The notes under the pieces were generated by a model. That model saw only the letters and a program-made list of their open reading frames with translations, made no database searches and was not told the origin of the DNA. DNA of 64,000 nucleotides, from NCBI GenBank assembly GCA_900110015.1, contig FOCD01000002.1, forward strand, positions 186,001 through 250,000, read 5' to 3'. How positions within the stretch are numbered: position 1 is the first letter of the stretch; every line of letters begins with the position of its first letter. Source of the stretch: Terribacillus saccharophilus (GTDB taxonomy: Bacteria > Bacillota > Bacilli > Bacillales > Amphibacillaceae). Positions 6,605 to 18,176 of this stretch are shown here, piece by piece. Made by a program: the position numbers and the translations under genes.

Positions 6605-9491
6605 AGCGTTCTGCAACATGCGTTGCATACTCTATTTGGCTCGCCGTACGTTCACGATCACGCTCAAGAATCGGCTTTAAGTACTTACCAGTGTAAGAAG
6701 CAGGAACTTCTGCTACTTCTTCTGGTGTACCGGTTGCTACAATCTCTCCGCCTCGATCTCCGCCTTCGGGACCTAGATCAATAAGGTAGTCAGCTGTTTT
6801 GATAACATCGAGGTTATGTTCAATAACGAGAACCGTATCCCCATTTTCCACAATGCGCTCAAGTACTTTCAGCAATCGTGAAATATCGTCCACATGCAAG
6901 CCAGTTGTTGGTTCATCCAGGATGTAGAATGTCTTACCATTACTGCGTTTATGCAGTTCACTGGCAAGCTTCACGCGCTGTGCTTCACCACCGGATAATG
7001 TTGTCGCAGGCTGTCCTAGTTTTACATAGCCAAGACCCACATCAGAAATAGTCTGCAGTTTACGCTTGATTTTCGGGATGTTGACAAAGAACTCCAAGCC
7101 CTCTTCAATCGTCATATCCAGCACATCTGCAATACTTTTACCTTTATATTTAATCTCAAGTGTTTCCCTGTTATACCGTTTACCATGACAAACTTCACAA
7201 GGTACATACACATCGGGAAGGAAATGCATCTCAATCTTGATGATTCCGTCTCCGCGGCAAGCTTCACAGCGCCCGCCCTTGACGTTAAAGCTGAAACGGC
7301 CTTTTTTATAGCCGCGAACTTTTGCAGCATTTGTGCTCGCATACACATCACGAATATCATCAAAAGCACCAGTATACGTAGCCGGGTTGGAACGCGGTGT
7401 CCGTCCGATTGGAGACTGATCAATGTCGATAACTTTGTCCAGATGCTCCAACCCTTTAATCTGTTTATGTTTACCTGGCTTCACTTTGCTCCGGTTCAGC
7501 TTCTGCGCTAGAGTTTTGTGCAGGATCTCATTTACGAATGTACTTTTTCCAGATCCGGATACACCTGTAACCGCGGTGAAAAGACCCAGCGGAATCTTCG
7601 CAGATGCTTTTTTCAAGTTATTTTCTTCCGCTCCGACGATTTCAATGGAACGCTGCATATCCGGACTGCGGCGTTCAAATGGCAGCGGAATAAATTTTTT
7701 GCCGGACAAATATTGTCCAGTTAGTGACTTTTTATCTTTCATCACTTTTGCAGGTGTTCCCTGACTCGTGATTTGTCCGCCATGCTCACCGGCACCAGGT
7801 CCGACATCGATAAGCCAATCTGCTTCCATCATCGTATCTTCATCATGCTCAACGACAAGAAGCGTATTGCCGAGATCTCGCATCCGCTTCATCGTTTCGA
7901 TCAGCCTGTCATTATCACGCTGATGCAGCCCAATAGACGGCTCATCCAGCACATACAATACACCTGTCAAAGCTGATCCAATCTGGGTAGCAAGACGAAT
8001 ACGCTGTGCTTCTCCTCCCGACAATGTCCCAGCTGCACGGGAAAGCGTCAAATAATCCAAGCCGACATTATTGAGGAAAGTAATCCTATCTATAATCTCC
8101 TTGGTGATCATAAAAGCAATTTGTCTTTCCTTCTCGCTCAGTTCAAGGTCTTCCATGAAGTGTTTCACTTCAATTACTGATTTGGCAGTTACATTGCTGA
8201 TGTGATGACCGTTGATAAGAACTGCGAGCGATTCTTCGCGCAGACGATGACCTTTACATTTCGGACACGGTCGGTTGTTCATATACTTTTCCATCTGTTC
8301 ACGGATGAAATCGGATGTTGTTTCCCGGTAACGCCGAGCAATATTAGTTAAAACACCTTCGAACTCGATATTGCTTTCTCTTACGCGACCAAAGTCATTT
8401 TCATAACGAAAATGAATCTTGTCCTTTTTCTTACCGTTCATCAGGATATCAAGCTGCCCCTCCGGCAATTCGTTCACTGGTACATCCATATCGATACCAA
8501 AGTGGCTGCAGGCAGCTTCCAAAAGCTTCGGATAATACTGGGAGCTAGTCGGTTCCCACGCTGCAATTGCGCCATCGCGCAGTGTCAAATCCTTATTCGG
8601 AATTACTAGATCAGGATCGACCTCTAATTTAGTACCAAGTCCGTCACAAGTTGTGCACGCCCCAAATGGATTATTGAAAGAAAACATGCGAGGCTCCAGT
8701 TCTCCAATAGAGAATCCGCAAATCGGGCAAGCATGATGCTCACTGAAAAGCAGTTCCTCGACATCCATCACGTCCACGATGACTTTGCCGTCTCCCAGCG
8801 TAAGTGCTGTTTCCAATGAATCTGTCAGACGACCAGTAACACCTTCTTTGATAACGATACGATCGACAACAACTTCGATAGAGTGTTTCTTTGTTTTCTC
8901 CAGTTTGATGTCATCGTGAATCTCCATCATTTCACCATCAACGCGAAGACGGATATAGCCTTCCGCTTTAAGCTTTTCGAGCACTTTCACATGCTCGCCT
9001 TTCTTACCGGAGATTACAGGTGCAAGTACCTGTAATCGAGAACGCTCAGGAAATTCCAGAATACGATCGGCCATTTGCTCTACTGTTTGAGAACTGATTT
9101 CAATACCATGACGCGGACAAGTTGGACGTCCGACTCTTGCATACAGAAGACGCAGATAATCATAGATTTCCGTAACTGTTCCGACAGTGGAACGCGGGTT
9201 CTTGCTTGTTGTTTTCTGATCGATACTGATAGCTGGCGACAAGCCTTCGATCGAATCGACGTCAGGCTTATCCATCTGACCAAGGAACTGGCGGGCATAT
9301 GCAGACAGAGATTCTACATAACGCCGCTGCCCTTCTGCGTAGATGGTATCAAAAGCGAGCGAGGATTTCCCTGACCCAGACAGTCCAGTCAATACGACTA
9401 GACTATCCTTTGGTATATCAATATCGATATTTTTTAAGTTATTGGCGCGGGCGCCTCTGACTGAAATATTTTTCTTCGCCACTTTCTTCAC
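6603..9491 (-). CDS. uvrA: Excinuclease ABC subunit A
   Basis: UvrA is the damage-recognising ATPase of nucleotide excision repair. The 962-residue protein has two ABC modules: Walker [10 protein letters not shown] near residue 36 and GVSGSGKST near residue 645, and two LSGGEAQR signatures. Cys-rich zinc modules are visible (ACPICGF with [17 protein letters not shown] with CEVCHG). It starts with GTG at 9491, overlapping the uvrB stop by four bases, so it is translationally coupled. Expression depends on the LexA-box promoter before uvrB. Confidence 0.98.
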   Translation of the reverse strand: MKKVAKKNISVRGARANNLKNIDIDIPKDSLVVLTGLSGSGKSSLAFDTIYAEGQRRYVESLSAYARQFLGQMDKPDVDSIEGLSPAISIDQKTTSKNPRSTVGTVTEIYDYLRLLYARVGRPTCPRHGIEISSQTVEQMADRILEFPERSRLQVLAPVISGKKGEHVKVLEKLKAEGYIRLRVDGEMMEIHDDIKLEKTKKHSIEVVVDRIVIKEGVTGRLTDSLETALTLGDGKVIVDVMDVEELLFSEHHACPICGFSIGELEPRMFSFNNPFGACTTCDGLGTKLEVDPDLVIPNKDLTLRDGAIAAWEPTSSQYYPKLLEAACSHFGIDMDVPVNELPEGQLDILMNGKKKDKIHFRYENDFGRVRESNIEFEGVLTNIARRYRETTSDFIREQMEKYMNNRPCPKCKGHRLREESLAVLINGHHISNVTAKSVIEVKHFMEDLELSEKERQIAFMITKEIIDRITFLNNVGLDYLTLSRAAGTLSGGEAQRIRLATQIGSALTGVLYVLDEPSIGLHQRDNDRLIETMKRMRDLGNTLLVVEHDEDTMMEADWLIDVGPGAGEHGGQITSQGTPAKVMKDKKSLTGQYLSGKKFIPLPFERRSPDMQRSIEIVGAEENNLKKASAKIPLGLFTAVTGVSGSGKSTFVNEILHKTLAQKLNRSKVKPGKHKQIKGLEHLDKVIDIDQSPIGRTPRSNPATYTGAFDDIRDVYASTNAAKVRGYKKGRFSFNVKGGRCEACRGDGIIKIEMHFLPDVYVPCEVCHGKRYNRETLEIKYKGKSIADVLDMTIEEGLEFFVNIPKIKRKLQTISDVGLGYVKLGQPATTLSGGEAQRVKLASELHKRSNGKTFYILDEPTTGLHVDDISRLLKVLERIVENGDTVLVIEHNLDVIKTADYLIDLGPEGGDRGGEIVATGTPEEVAEVPASYTGKYLKPILERDRERTASQIEYATHVAER

Positions 9492-11476
9492 CCTTCCACT
9501 TTTAGTTCCAATACAAGATCACGAAGCTCGGCAGCGCGCTCGAAATTGAGATCGCGTGCCGCCTGTTTCATTTCTTTTTCCATCTCGGCTATGACTTTTT
9601 CTTTTTCTTTCTTCGTAAGCTTCGTCAAGTCCGGTGTATCTTTCTTATTTGTTCCGGACTCTTCAGAACTAATCGTTGCTTTAATGACATCCCGCACTTC
9701 CTTCTGGATGGTACGCGGTGTAATGCCATGCTCTTTATTGTAAGCCATCTGAATCTCACGGCGTCGTGCCGTCTCATCCATCGCTTTTTGCATGCTATCG
9801 GTGATTTTATCTGCATACATAATGACATGGCCGTTTTCGTTACGAGCTGCCCGGCCCATTGTTTGAATCAATGAACGCTCGGATCTTAGGAATCCTTCCT
9901 TATCCGCATCAAGTATGGCTACAAGGGAAACCTCCGGAATATCCAAACCTTCTCGAAGCAAGTTGATTCCAATAAGTACATCATATTTACCCACCCGTAA
10001 ATCACGGATAACTTCAATTCGTTCTAGCGTTTTGATTTCTGAATGCAAATACGCTACTTTAATACCGATATCCTTCAAATAATCGGTTAGATCCTCAGAC
10101 ATTTTTTTCGTTAGCGTAGTGATAAGTACACGTTCATTCTTTTCAGTCCGTTTATAAATTTCACTGATAATATCATCAATCTGTCCTTCAATTGGACGGA
10201 TGTCGATTTCTGGATCCAGCAATCCTGTCGGACGGATAATCTGTTCAATCATTTCCGGTGTGTGCTCGATTTCATAAGGACCAGGTGTCGCAGACACATA
10301 GACAAGCTGTTCTGTCTTCTTCTCGAATTCCTGGAATGTGAGCGGCCGGTTATCCATAGCTGATGGCAGACGGAAGCCATGGTCTACAAGAACCTTTTTC
10401 CGTGCTTGGTCACCATTGTACATTCCCCTTATCTGTGGCAGCGTAACATGAGACTCATCCGCGACAACTAAGAAATCATCGGGGAAGAAGTCCAGCAGCG
10501 TATAAGGCGTGGCCCCTGGTTCGCGGAAAGTAAGCTGAGCTGAGTAGTTTTCGATACCTGAACAAAAACCCATCTCCCGCATCATTTCCAAGTCGTAATT
10601 TGTTCGCTGTTCAAGACGCTGTGCTTCCAGCAGTTTGCCTTGCTCCTTAAAGACTTTGAGCTGACCTTCAAGCTCTTTCTCAATATTGACGATTGCTTTC
10701 TTGAGATTCTCCTCGCGTGTTACGAAGTGGGAAGCAGGGAAAATAGCGACATGCTCCCGATCTCCGATGATTTCACCAGTCAGGGCGTCCACTTCACGAA
10801 TCCGATCTATTTCATCCCCGAAGAACTCAAAACGGATGCAATGTTCTTCCTTTGATGCCGGAATTACTTCAACTGAGTCACCGCGAACACGGAAGGTTCC
10901 GCGCTGGAAGTCAATATCATTCCGGGCGTATTGGATATCCACTAAGTTGCGGAGCAGGGCATCTCGGTCCTTCTCCATACCAACTCGGACAGACAGCACC
11001 TGGCTCTTATATTCCTCCGGGGAACCCAAGCCATAGATACAGGACACACTTGCCACAATTAATACATCGTTACGTTCGAATAACGCAGATGTAGCGGAGT
11101 GGCGCAATTTATCAATCTCGTCATTGATGCTTGCGTCCTTCTCGATGAATGTATCTGTCTGTGGTACGTACGCTTCTGGTTGATAATAATCGTAATAGCT
11201 GACGAAATACTCCACAGCATTGTTCGGGAAAAATTCCTTAAACTCACTGTACAGCTGACCAGCTAGTGTTTTGTTATGTGCAATGACAAGTGTCGGTTTG
11301 TTTATTTCCTTCACCATGTTCGAAATGGTGAACGTCTTACCGGTACCAGTCGCGCCGAGAAGTGTCTGATGACGCTTATTTTGATGGATGCCATCGACAA
11401 GGGCGTCAATCGCTCTAGGCTGGTCACCCTGCGGCTCGTATTTGGATACTAACTCAAACGTTTCCTTTTCTTTCAA
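9488..11476 (-). CDS. uvrB: Excinuclease ABC subunit B
   Basis: UvrB loads on damaged DNA from UvrA and recruits UvrC. It has helicase motifs (Walker [23 protein letters not shown]), the beta-hairpin [12 protein letters not shown] and a C-terminal UVR domain. Two TTG codons are possible starts: TTG at 11482 is only three bases from GGAGG (11486-11490), while TTG at 11476 has nine bases spacing and gives a [13 protein letters not shown] start like B. subtilis UvrB. I therefore chose 11476 (662 residues). It heads the uvrBA operon. Confidence 0.95.
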   Translation of the reverse strand: MKEKETFELVSKYEPQGDQPRAIDALVDGIHQNKRHQTLLGATGTGKTFTISNMVKEINKPTLVIAHNKTLAGQLYSEFKEFFPNNAVEYFVSYYDYYQPEAYVPQTDTFIEKDASINDEIDKLRHSATSALFERNDVLIVASVSCIYGLGSPEEYKSQVLSVRVGMEKDRDALLRNLVDIQYARNDIDFQRGTFRVRGDSVEVIPASKEEHCIRFEFFGDEIDRIREVDALTGEIIGDREHVAIFPASHFVTREENLKKAIVNIEKELEGQLKVFKEQGKLLEAQRLEQRTNYDLEMMREMGFCSGIENYSAQLTFREPGATPYTLLDFFPDDFLVVADESHVTLPQIRGMYNGDQARKKVLVDHGFRLPSAMDNRPLTFQEFEKKTEQLVYVSATPGPYEIEHTPEMIEQIIRPTGLLDPEIDIRPIEGQIDDIISEIYKRTEKNERVLITTLTKKMSEDLTDYLKDIGIKVAYLHSEIKTLERIEVIRDLRVGKYDVLIGINLLREGLDIPEVSLVAILDADKEGFLRSERSLIQTMGRAARNENGHVIMYADKITDSMQKAMDETARRREIQMAYNKEHGITPRTIQKEVRDVIKATISSEESGTNKKDTPDLTKLTKKEKEKVIAEMEKEMKQAARDLNFERAAELRDLVLELKVEG

Positions 11477-11508
11477 TGCCAAATTCCTCCGTTCTGTATG
11501 CTAGTTTC

Positions 11509-11548
11509 ATCATAGCATAAAATATATAAAAACACGAACAAACATTCG
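11509..11548 (-). promoter_or_regulatory. uvrBA promoter with LexA (SOS) box
   Basis: CGAACAAACATTCG at 11535-11548 matches the Bacillus LexA/DinR box CGAACN4GTTCG at all but one conserved position. About 18 bp downstream on the minus strand lies an extended -10 element TGCTATGAT (11509-11517), so bound LexA would cover the -35 region. This is the usual SOS control of uvrBA. Confidence 0.75.
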
Positions 11549-11615
11549 TTTAAAATTCCACACACCTGCTAGTATAGATGTTTACCTAATATACAAAACA
11601 TAAACAAATAGATAG

Positions 11616-11644
11616 CAAAAAGCCGCCAAAAATTGACGGCTTTA
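11616..11644 (-). terminator. Terminator after prfC
   Basis: AAGCCGTC and GGCGGCTT pair over eight base pairs on the minus strand, followed by a T-run; it starts four bases after the prfC stop codon. Confidence 0.85.
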
Positions 11645-11647
11645 TTA

Positions 11648-13237
11648 TTAATTAGAAGCTTGATCGTACTGGTTGACCTCAAATAGATCAATTAAATCGA
11701 CTTTCGGGTTTTTATCCGTGAACCAGCGGAGGGCAAAATCATTCTTGAACAATGCCAAGTAATCCCCTTCGCGATCCTGTGCGAGCAGACTGCGCTCGTC
11801 GAATAGACGTTCATCCACTTGATCTGCTTTCAGCCAGCGTGGAATGCGTTCTCCCATCGATTCCAATACCACTTCTACATTATACTCGTTTTTCATTCGA
11901 TATTCGAATACTTCGTACTGAAGCTCTCCGACTGCACCCAAGATATAGCTATTGTCGCGTTTACCACGGAACAGCTGGATTGCTCCTTCTTGAACAAGCT
12001 GCTCAATACCTTTTTGGAACTGCTTAGCTTTCATAACGTTCTTGGCAGTAACTTTTTTGAATACCTCCGGCGGGAATTGCGGCAGCTCATCAAATTCAAA
12101 GTTCGCTTTTCCTTCGATGAGGGTATCCCCGATTCGGTAAATATTTGGATCATAAATACCGATGATATCACCGGCATATGCTTCTTCGACCGTATCACGA
12201 GATGATGCGACGAATTGCTGTGACTGGGAAAGCTTGATCGGCTTCGCAGAGCGGGCTAGCTGGACGCTCATACCACGCTCGAATTTTCCTGAGCAGACAC
12301 GCAAGAAAGCAATACGGTCACGGTGAGCTGGATTCATATTTGCCTGAATCTTGAAAACGAATCCAGAGAACTCTTCATTCTCAGGAGATACGATACCTTC
12401 TGTCGTGCGACGGCTACCTGGCGCAGGTGCCAGATTAACAAATGTATCAAAGAATGTCTGTACACCGAATGGTGCAAGTGCACTACCAAAGAACACAGGT
12501 GTCTGCTTACCAGCAAGCACACGATCCAACGAGAATTGATCGCCAGCTTCTTCTAATAACTCCAGTTCACCTTTTGTATCTTCAAATGTAGATTCACCTG
12601 TTAAATCAGCATACTGCGGATCATCCAGCTGATCATAAGGAATGAATGTTTCTTCCTCATTACCATTAAAGCGGACAAATTGCTTGTTGTATCTATCAAA
12701 AATACCTAGGAAACGCTTGCCCATTCCTGCTGGCCAGTTCATTGGATATGTCTCGATATCCAATACACTTTCGATTTCCTCCAATAGCTCCAGTGGCTCC
12801 CGTCCCTCACGGTCAAGCTTGTTAATGAAAGTGAAGATTGGAATACCGCGCATACGACACACTTTGAATAGTTTCAATGTCTGTGCTTCGATACCTTTTG
12901 TCGCATCGATAATCATTACAACACTATCCACAGCCGTCAGTGTACGATACGTATCTTCACTGAAATCTTCGTGTCCTGGTGTATCCAGGATGTTGACTTG
13001 ATAATCTTTATAAGGGAAATTCATTACAGATGATGTAACGGAAATTCCACGCTGCTTTTCGATTTCCATCCAGTCAGATGTAGCGAATTTTCCTGATTTC
13101 TTACCTTTAACCGTACCTGCAGTACGAATTAGATTCCCGAAGACGAGCAATTTCTCAGTCATTGTCGTCTTCCCGGCATCCGGGTGGGAGATGATTGCGA
13201 AAGTCTTGCGTTTTTGTACTTCTTGTTTTATTTGCAT
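11648..13237 (-). CDS. prfC: Peptide chain release factor 3
   Basis: RF3 is a translational GTPase that recycles RF1/RF2 from the ribosome after termination. The 529-residue protein has G1 [13 protein letters not shown], the DTPGHEDF switch II motif and NKLDREG (G4), with EF-G-like domains after it. An open frame continues 27 codons upstream, but family length and the [18 protein letters not shown] start favour the ATG at 13237, although its ribosome site (GGTAGG) is weak. RF3 is patchy in Bacillaceae and absent from B. subtilis. It is monocistronic and divergent from the EIIA gene. Confidence 0.93.
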   Translation of the reverse strand: MQIKQEVQKRKTFAIISHPDAGKTTMTEKLLVFGNLIRTAGTVKGKKSGKFATSDWMEIEKQRGISVTSSVMNFPYKDYQVNILDTPGHEDFSEDTYRTLTAVDSVVMIIDATKGIEAQTLKLFKVCRMRGIPIFTFINKLDREGREPLELLEEIESVLDIETYPMNWPAGMGKRFLGIFDRYNKQFVRFNGNEEETFIPYDQLDDPQYADLTGESTFEDTKGELELLEEAGDQFSLDRVLAGKQTPVFFGSALAPFGVQTFFDTFVNLAPAPGSRRTTEGIVSPENEEFSGFVFKIQANMNPAHRDRIAFLRVCSGKFERGMSVQLARSAKPIKLSQSQQFVASSRDTVEEAYAGDIIGIYDPNIYRIGDTLIEGKANFEFDELPQFPPEVFKKVTAKNVMKAKQFQKGIEQLVQEGAIQLFRGKRDNSYILGAVGELQYEVFEYRMKNEYNVEVVLESMGERIPRWLKADQVDERLFDERSLLAQDREGDYLALFKNDFALRWFTDKNPKVDLIDLFEVNQYDQASN

Positions 13238-13363
13238 CGGTTCATTACCTACCGTTCTATTATCATTCGTATAGCCTGATTGTCTTTGTGATTGATTTCT
13301 TATATCACACTGCGTCAAACCTCATTTCCGCTCAAAAAATCAGTCTTTCTCTACTATACCTAA

Positions 13364-13437
13364 TGTTAGCGCTTTTAGGCAATATCCAACTGACTGGATG
13401 TTTTTCGTTGACCCGCAGGGAGAAAACGCTTTAATAT
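13364..13437 (+). promoter_or_regulatory. Promoter of the EIIA gene with two cre-like sites
   Basis: TTGACC (13408-13413), an 18-bp spacer and TAATAT (13432-13437) form a SigA-like promoter. AGAAAACGCTTTAA (13421-13434) overlaps the spacer and TGTTAGCGCTTTTA (13364-13377) lies upstream; each matches 12 of 14 cre positions. CcpA could repress from the first and act from the second; effect direction is inference. Confidence 0.5.
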
Positions 13438-13490
13438 GATACTAATAAGATTTTCATCAAAATTCGATCTATTCCGAGGAGAGACATAAT

Positions 13491-13985
13491 ATGCTAAAGA
13501 AACTATTCGGTAAGAATATTACGGAAGAAAGTTTTGTAAGCCCTGTCAATGGAAAAGTAGTCCCGCTTGAAGAAGTGCCTGATCCAGTGTTTGCCGAGAA
13601 GATGATGGGTGACGGTATCGCTATCGAGCCAACAGATGAGACAATCGTCAGCCCTATTGATGCAGAAGTCGTTCAAGTGTTCGAAACAAAGCATGCCATC
13701 GGCTTGAAAACAGCAATGGGATTGGAACTGCTTCTCCATATCGGTCTGGATACTGTCAATCTCAAGGGAGAAGGCTTCGAGACTTTTGTCAAAGCAGGCG
13801 ATAAAGTCTCTGCTGGCGATAAGCTCGTCACTTTCGAAAAAGCATTTATCGAAGCAAATGCGAAAAGCAGCATCACTCCTGTAATTATCACCAATTACGA
13901 AGCAAGTGAGTATACATTAGAAGCACTCTACCCGGAGAAAGCTATTGCTGGAGAAACCCAGATATTCCAAGTTAAAAAGATATAA
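13491..13985 (+). CDS. crr: Stand-alone PTS EIIA(Glc)-type protein
   Basis: This 164-residue protein is a single glucose-family EIIA domain. It accepts phosphate from HPr-His-P and passes it to an EIIB. His83 in HIGLDTV is the phosphorylated residue and His68 in KHAIGL its partner. GAGGAGAG lies eight bases upstream of the ATG. Promoter cre-like sites and a private terminator make it monocistronic. It resembles B. subtilis YpqE. The MurP permease at the other end of this window lacks an EIIA, so this protein is a possible donor. Confidence 0.9.
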   Translation: MLKKLFGKNITEESFVSPVNGKVVPLEEVPDPVFAEKMMGDGIAIEPTDETIVSPIDAEVVQVFETKHAIGLKTAMGLELLLHIGLDTVNLKGEGFETFVKAGDKVSAGDKLVTFEKAFIEANAKSSITPVIITNYEASEYTLEALYPEKAIAGETQIFQVKKI

Positions 13986-13993
13986 ACTGAAAT

Positions 13994-14018
13994 GGCAGCC
14001 AAGTGCTGCCTTTTTATT
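13994..14018 (+). terminator. Terminator after the EIIA gene
   Basis: GGCAGC and GCTGCC form a short GC-rich stem directly followed by TTTTTATTTT, nine bases after the stop codon. Confidence 0.85.
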
Positions 14019-14060
14019 TTGTCCTATTTTTATCCTATTAGGGAAGGCTATAGCTATATC

Positions 14061-14069
14061 TGTTATAAT
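14061..14069 (+). promoter_or_regulatory. Extended -10 promoter of the SNF2 helicase gene
   Basis: TGTTATAAT is a perfect extended -10 element 41 bases before the start codon; no convincing -35 is present. Confidence 0.55.
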
Positions 14070-14109
14070 GATAGGATAATGATTTTTTTAGACTGGAGAC
14101 TGGGCTTTC

Positions 14110-17100
14110 ATGCAATCTTATTTTCTCGACAAACAAGATATCATCAAAGTGACAGGCGATCGATTCTACCGAAGAGGATTGGACTATGTCAATAAAGGGC
14201 GCGTACAAGGGCTAAGCTTTACGCCATCCATTAATCAATGGAAGGCTGTTGTTCGCGGCACCGAAAACTATCCTGTACGGATTTTCTTCTTTGAGGATGA
14301 CGATCTAGATGGTGTCTGCAGCTGCCCCGCCTATCACACCCATTATACATGCAAGCATATTGCTGCCGTCCTGATCGCAGTCAGCCGGAATCGTTTCGAC
14401 AGTAACGGATACACAGTTACGGAAGAAACAGCTGCACCGACAGCAGCTCGTCAAACCGATTTTACTGATCGTCTTGTGCAAGCCTTCGTATCTCCTTCCG
14501 AACGCCTGACATCCAAGCCTCCGGAAACATTGAAGCTTGAATACAAGGTCGAACAGCGCTTTATGCAAACAAACGGCAATACAGTCTTCGAGGTTGAACT
14601 GAAAGCAGGTACTGCTCGTACCTATATCGTGCGCCTGGCTGAAGACTTTCTTCGAAGTGTGCTGCATCAAACCCGCTATCAGGTTACACCTAGTTTCGCT
14701 TTTGATCCTCGTGTACATATTGTTACACCTGAGGACAAAGCTATCCTGGAGCGATTGCTGGAAGCTTGTGAAAACAGTATGATTCATGATTTCACAGCTT
14801 CTTCTCTACAATCAGAAAAACGCGCGATCAAGCTGACGCCATCCTTAGCCAAGAATTTGCTGCCGCAGCTTGCGGATGCTGGAGCGTCTCTTCACTTGCT
14901 GCATACAGACCCAATGGATTCATTTCAAGTGAGCAGTCAGCCAGCACGGCTGGATTTTTATTTGTCTACTGATGAAGACGAAATGCTGCAGCTAGGAGTT
15001 CAGGATATCGCAGCTTATGAATATATCAAAAACTATCATTACTTAGTCAAAGATGACACGCTATACCCTGTGCCTCCTGATCAGCGGGAATTGGTGAAAG
15101 AATTGTTCACCATTCTCCCCTATCGGCATGATACACCGCAGACCGTATCAGATAAGAATGTCGACCGATTTGTTTCTCAGGTTGTTGGCAAGCTGGAACA
15201 AATCGGTCATGTACATGTCGCTGAAACAGTTCGCAGCAAAATTGAAATGGCTCCTCTCGTCGCAAAAGTCTTTCTGGATGAAACGGACGATGTACTGCAT
15301 GCCAGTGTATCTTTCCATTATGGCGATCACGTCATCCAGCCCGGTCAACAGCAGACAGACATGCCAGTTATCAAGCGCCAACCTGCAAAAGAAGATAAAG
15401 TTCTTCAGCAATTGCATGCCGCTGGATTCCGCTTTTCAAAAGGCCGATTCCATTTGCTTAATGCAGAGTATATGTATCTGTTCCTTCATGAGCATCTGCC
15501 AGCTTTACAGGAAACTGCTGAAGTGTATATTTCCAATCGAGTGCAAGCCATGCAGGCAGATGATCAGCATGAGGTATCCTCATCAGTCAGACTGCAGCAG
15601 GAAAAGGGAATGCTGGAAATCAGCTTTGACGTGTCTGGTTTATCAGAAGCGCATATAAGTAATGTGCTGCAGGCAATGGTAGAGAAGAAAAGATACTACC
15701 GTATCCCTGATGGTGCATTGCTCGATCTCGAGCAGGAATCTATGGAGGACTTCCAAGACTTCCTGGAACAGATGCAAATCAAAAAGAACCAGCTGAATAA
15801 TCAGCATATTTTCGTACCGATTGCCCAAAGCATGCAGGTAGAGGAGTCTCTGCGCGGAGCTGAAATGGAAGCTGCATTCCGCACACTGCTTGAGCGGCTT
15901 CGCCATCCGGAACAAATAGAGTTTGACTTGCCATCCGGACTGCAGGCAACCCTGCGAGATTATCAGTTGACCGGCTTCAAGTGGATGAAGACACTCGCTT
16001 ATTACGGACTAGGCGGTATTCTAGCTGATGATATGGGTCTCGGGAAAACATTGCAGACGATTACTTACCTCACGTCTGAACGAGAAGCTAATCCAGCAGC
16101 GCGTCCAGCATTGATTGTCGTACCATCTTCTCTGCTTTACAACTGGCAGAAGGAATTTGAGAAATTTGCTCCAAACATGCGTACGCTTGTTATTTCCGGC
16201 TCAGCAGCTGAACGGCAGGAACAGCTTTCCCAAATGGAAGATCATGATATTATTATCACGTCTTATCCGTTATTGCGGATTGATAATCATGTGTACAGCG
16301 GGCAAGTATTCGATAGTATGATATTGGATGAAGCGCAGGCAATTAAAAACCATGCAACGCAGACCGCCAAAGCAGTCGGACTGATTCAAGCAGGTAAACG
16401 ATTTGCACTGAGCGGCACCCCAATCGAAAATAGGCTGGAAGAGCTATGGTCGATTTTCCATACTATTTCACCTGGTCTATTCCGGAGCCGTAAGTCATTC
16501 ACCGATATGGAACCGGAAAAAATCGCACGGATGACACGTCCATTCATACTAAGACGCGTAAAAACAGAAGTGCTGCACGAACTTCCTGAAAAGATTGAGA
16601 CAACGAACTATTCAGATCTTACTCAGGAGCAAAAAGAAGTATATGTGGCTTATTTAGATCGAATCCGCAGGAAGATCGATCAGACGATTGCTGAAAAAGG
16701 CTTCGACCGCGGTAAACTAGAAATATTGGCTGGACTGACACGATTGCGCCAAATCTGCTGTCACCCATCACTATTCATCGAGAATTATAGCGGCCAATCC
16801 GGTAAATTAGAGCAGTTGCTCGAGGTTATCCGAGAGCTGAAACAAAGCAACAAGCGATTCTTGATCTTCTCGCAGTTTGCCAGCATGCTCGGAATCATCC
16901 AGCAGGCACTGGATGATACGGACGTCTTCTACCTGGATGGCAGCACACCTGCCAAAGAAAGAATGCGAATGGCAGAAGCATTCAATGAAGGAGAAAAAGA
17001 CGGCTTCCTGATTAGCTTGAAGGCTGGAGGAACAGGACTGAATCTGACAGGCGCAGATACAGTTATCCTCTTCGACTTATGGTGGAATCCAGCCGTAGAA

Positions 17101-17313
17101 GAGCAAGCTGCCGGTCGGGCACACCGCATCGGTCAGAAAAACGTCGTCCAAGTGATCAGACTGCTTTCGCGCGGAACAATCGAGGAACGAATCTTTGAAT
17201 TACAGCAGCGTAAACGGGCTCTTGTTGACCAAATCATCCAGCCTGGTGAAACGATGCTTAATACACTTTCAGAAGAAGAAATACGCAGCCTGCTATCCAT
17301 GCAGGATGAATAA
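14110..17313 (+). CDS. ywqA: SWIM-domain SNF2-family DNA/RNA helicase (YwqA-like)
   Basis: The 1067-residue protein has an N-terminal SWIM zinc finger near residues 73-90 (CSCPAYHTHYTCKHIA), a long middle region, an SNF2 ATPase core starting near residue 610 with DDMGLGKTLQTI and LDEAQAIKN, and a C-terminal helicase domain ending with GRAHRIGQ. Family members are homologous to B. subtilis YwqA and to RapA-like remodellers; the molecular role in Bacillus is not established. The ATG at 14110 has GGAG 12 bases upstream. It is monocistronic, convergent with spo0M over a shared terminator. Confidence 0.9.
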   Translation: MQSYFLDKQDIIKVTGDRFYRRGLDYVNKGRVQGLSFTPSINQWKAVVRGTENYPVRIFFFEDDDLDGVCSCPAYHTHYTCKHIAAVLIAVSRNRFDSNGYTVTEETAAPTAARQTDFTDRLVQAFVSPSERLTSKPPETLKLEYKVEQRFMQTNGNTVFEVELKAGTARTYIVRLAEDFLRSVLHQTRYQVTPSFAFDPRVHIVTPEDKAILERLLEACENSMIHDFTASSLQSEKRAIKLTPSLAKNLLPQLADAGASLHLLHTDPMDSFQVSSQPARLDFYLSTDEDEMLQLGVQDIAAYEYIKNYHYLVKDDTLYPVPPDQRELVKELFTILPYRHDTPQTVSDKNVDRFVSQVVGKLEQIGHVHVAETVRSKIEMAPLVAKVFLDETDDVLHASVSFHYGDHVIQPGQQQTDMPVIKRQPAKEDKVLQQLHAAGFRFSKGRFHLLNAEYMYLFLHEHLPALQETAEVYISNRVQAMQADDQHEVSSSVRLQQEKGMLEISFDVSGLSEAHISNVLQAMVEKKRYYRIPDGALLDLEQESMEDFQDFLEQMQIKKNQLNNQHIFVPIAQSMQVEESLRGAEMEAAFRTLLERLRHPEQIEFDLPSGLQATLRDYQLTGFKWMKTLAYYGLGGILADDMGLGKTLQTITYLTSEREANPAARPALIVVPSSLLYNWQKEFEKFAPNMRTLVISGSAAERQEQLSQMEDHDIIITSYPLLRIDNHVYSGQVFDSMILDEAQAIKNHATQTAKAVGLIQAGKRFALSGTPIENRLEELWSIFHTISPGLFRSRKSFTDMEPEKIARMTRPFILRRVKTEVLHELPEKIETTNYSDLTQEQKEVYVAYLDRIRRKIDQTIAEKGFDRGKLEILAGLTRLRQICCHPSLFIENYSGQSGKLEQLLEVIRELKQSNKRFLIFSQFASMLGIIQQALDDTDVFYLDGSTPAKERMRMAEAFNEGEKDGFLISLKAGGTGLNLTGADTVILFDLWWNPAVEEQAAGRAHRIGQKNVVQVIRLLSRGTIEERIFELQQRKRALVDQIIQPGETMLNTLSEEEIRSLLSMQDE

Positions 17314-17350
17314 AGAAGGAGCAAGCCATTTTGGCTTGCTCCTTCTTCTT
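17314..17350. terminator. Bidirectional terminator between the SNF2 gene and spo0M
   Basis: AGAAGGAGCAAGCC and its exact complement form a 14-bp perfect stem with a five-base loop. T-rich tails on both sides serve the two convergent genes. Confidence 0.85.
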
Positions 17351-18143
17351 ATAGTACAGATTGAATTATCTCATCGAACTTATCACTTACAAGGCTTCTG
17401 TTATTTAAGATTTCTTCATTCTTGAATATCACACTGCCCCTGTGTTCATCTAAATTCAAGTTCTCGACTAACGAAGAAAACATACCTCTGCTTCGCTTAT
17501 CTATTTCAAAGTAAATCGTTGTCTCATACTCATTTTGGAGGATATAAACCTCTAACTCATCGAGCTTCTTTAAGTATCTTCCATGTGTAGGAACAAATTC
17601 ATACTGCTGGATATATGGTCTAGCTACTTTGATTCCGTATGGCGGCTTCTGGTTTTCCATTTGTCTGAATCTGAATCCGATTACCTTTATCGCATCAATG
17701 ATGTTTTCATGTACTTCTGTCGGCTCAATCGATATATGATCTACGTCACTTAAATCAACTGCGTTCTTCACATCTACATCCGTATCAATCCAAACTGGCG
17801 GCACATTTTTGAATGTTTTCGGATCTTGCATTGTGATTGGTGTATCCAAGGGGATTCGAAAAGCGAACGGAATCTCTTTTCTCTCTCCTTTTGAGATAAT
17901 AAATGGCTCATTCACCTTATGCGTATACACTACTGCCTGCGACAGACGATCACTATCCTCATGTCCATACACCGTCATCAGTTTCAGTTTGATAGAGTCA
18001 ATTTCTTGATCGGTTACGCCGCCCCTGATTTCAACGACACCATCCAGAATCTCTCCCTGAACGAAATAATTATTCCTAATCTTTGTATCCACCTTAGCAG
18101 AACCAATTCCAACGCTAGCAATCAATTTATTAAAAATAGACAA
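17349..18143 (-). CDS. spo0M: Sporulation-control protein Spo0M
   Basis: Spo0M is an arrestin-fold cytosolic protein that influences sporulation initiation and cell division in Bacillus. The 264-residue protein begins SIFNKLIASVGIGSAKVDT and keeps the typical VDHISIEPTEVHENIIDA segment; length matches the family. GAGGTGAT lies about ten bases before the ATG. An excellent ECF promoter precedes it, consistent with membership of the SigW regulon known in B. subtilis. It is monocistronic. Confidence 0.92.
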   Translation of the reverse strand: MSIFNKLIASVGIGSAKVDTKIRNNYFVQGEILDGVVEIRGGVTDQEIDSIKLKLMTVYGHEDSDRLSQAVVYTHKVNEPFIISKGERKEIPFAFRIPLDTPITMQDPKTFKNVPPVWIDTDVDVKNAVDLSDVDHISIEPTEVHENIIDAIKVIGFRFRQMENQKPPYGIKVARPYIQQYEFVPTHGRYLKKLDELEVYILQNEYETTIYFEIDKRSRGMFSSLVENLNLDEHRGSVIFKNEEILNNRSLVSDKFDEIIQSVL

Positions 18144-18176
18144 ATCCCATCACCTCATATTATTGGATAGACTGTA

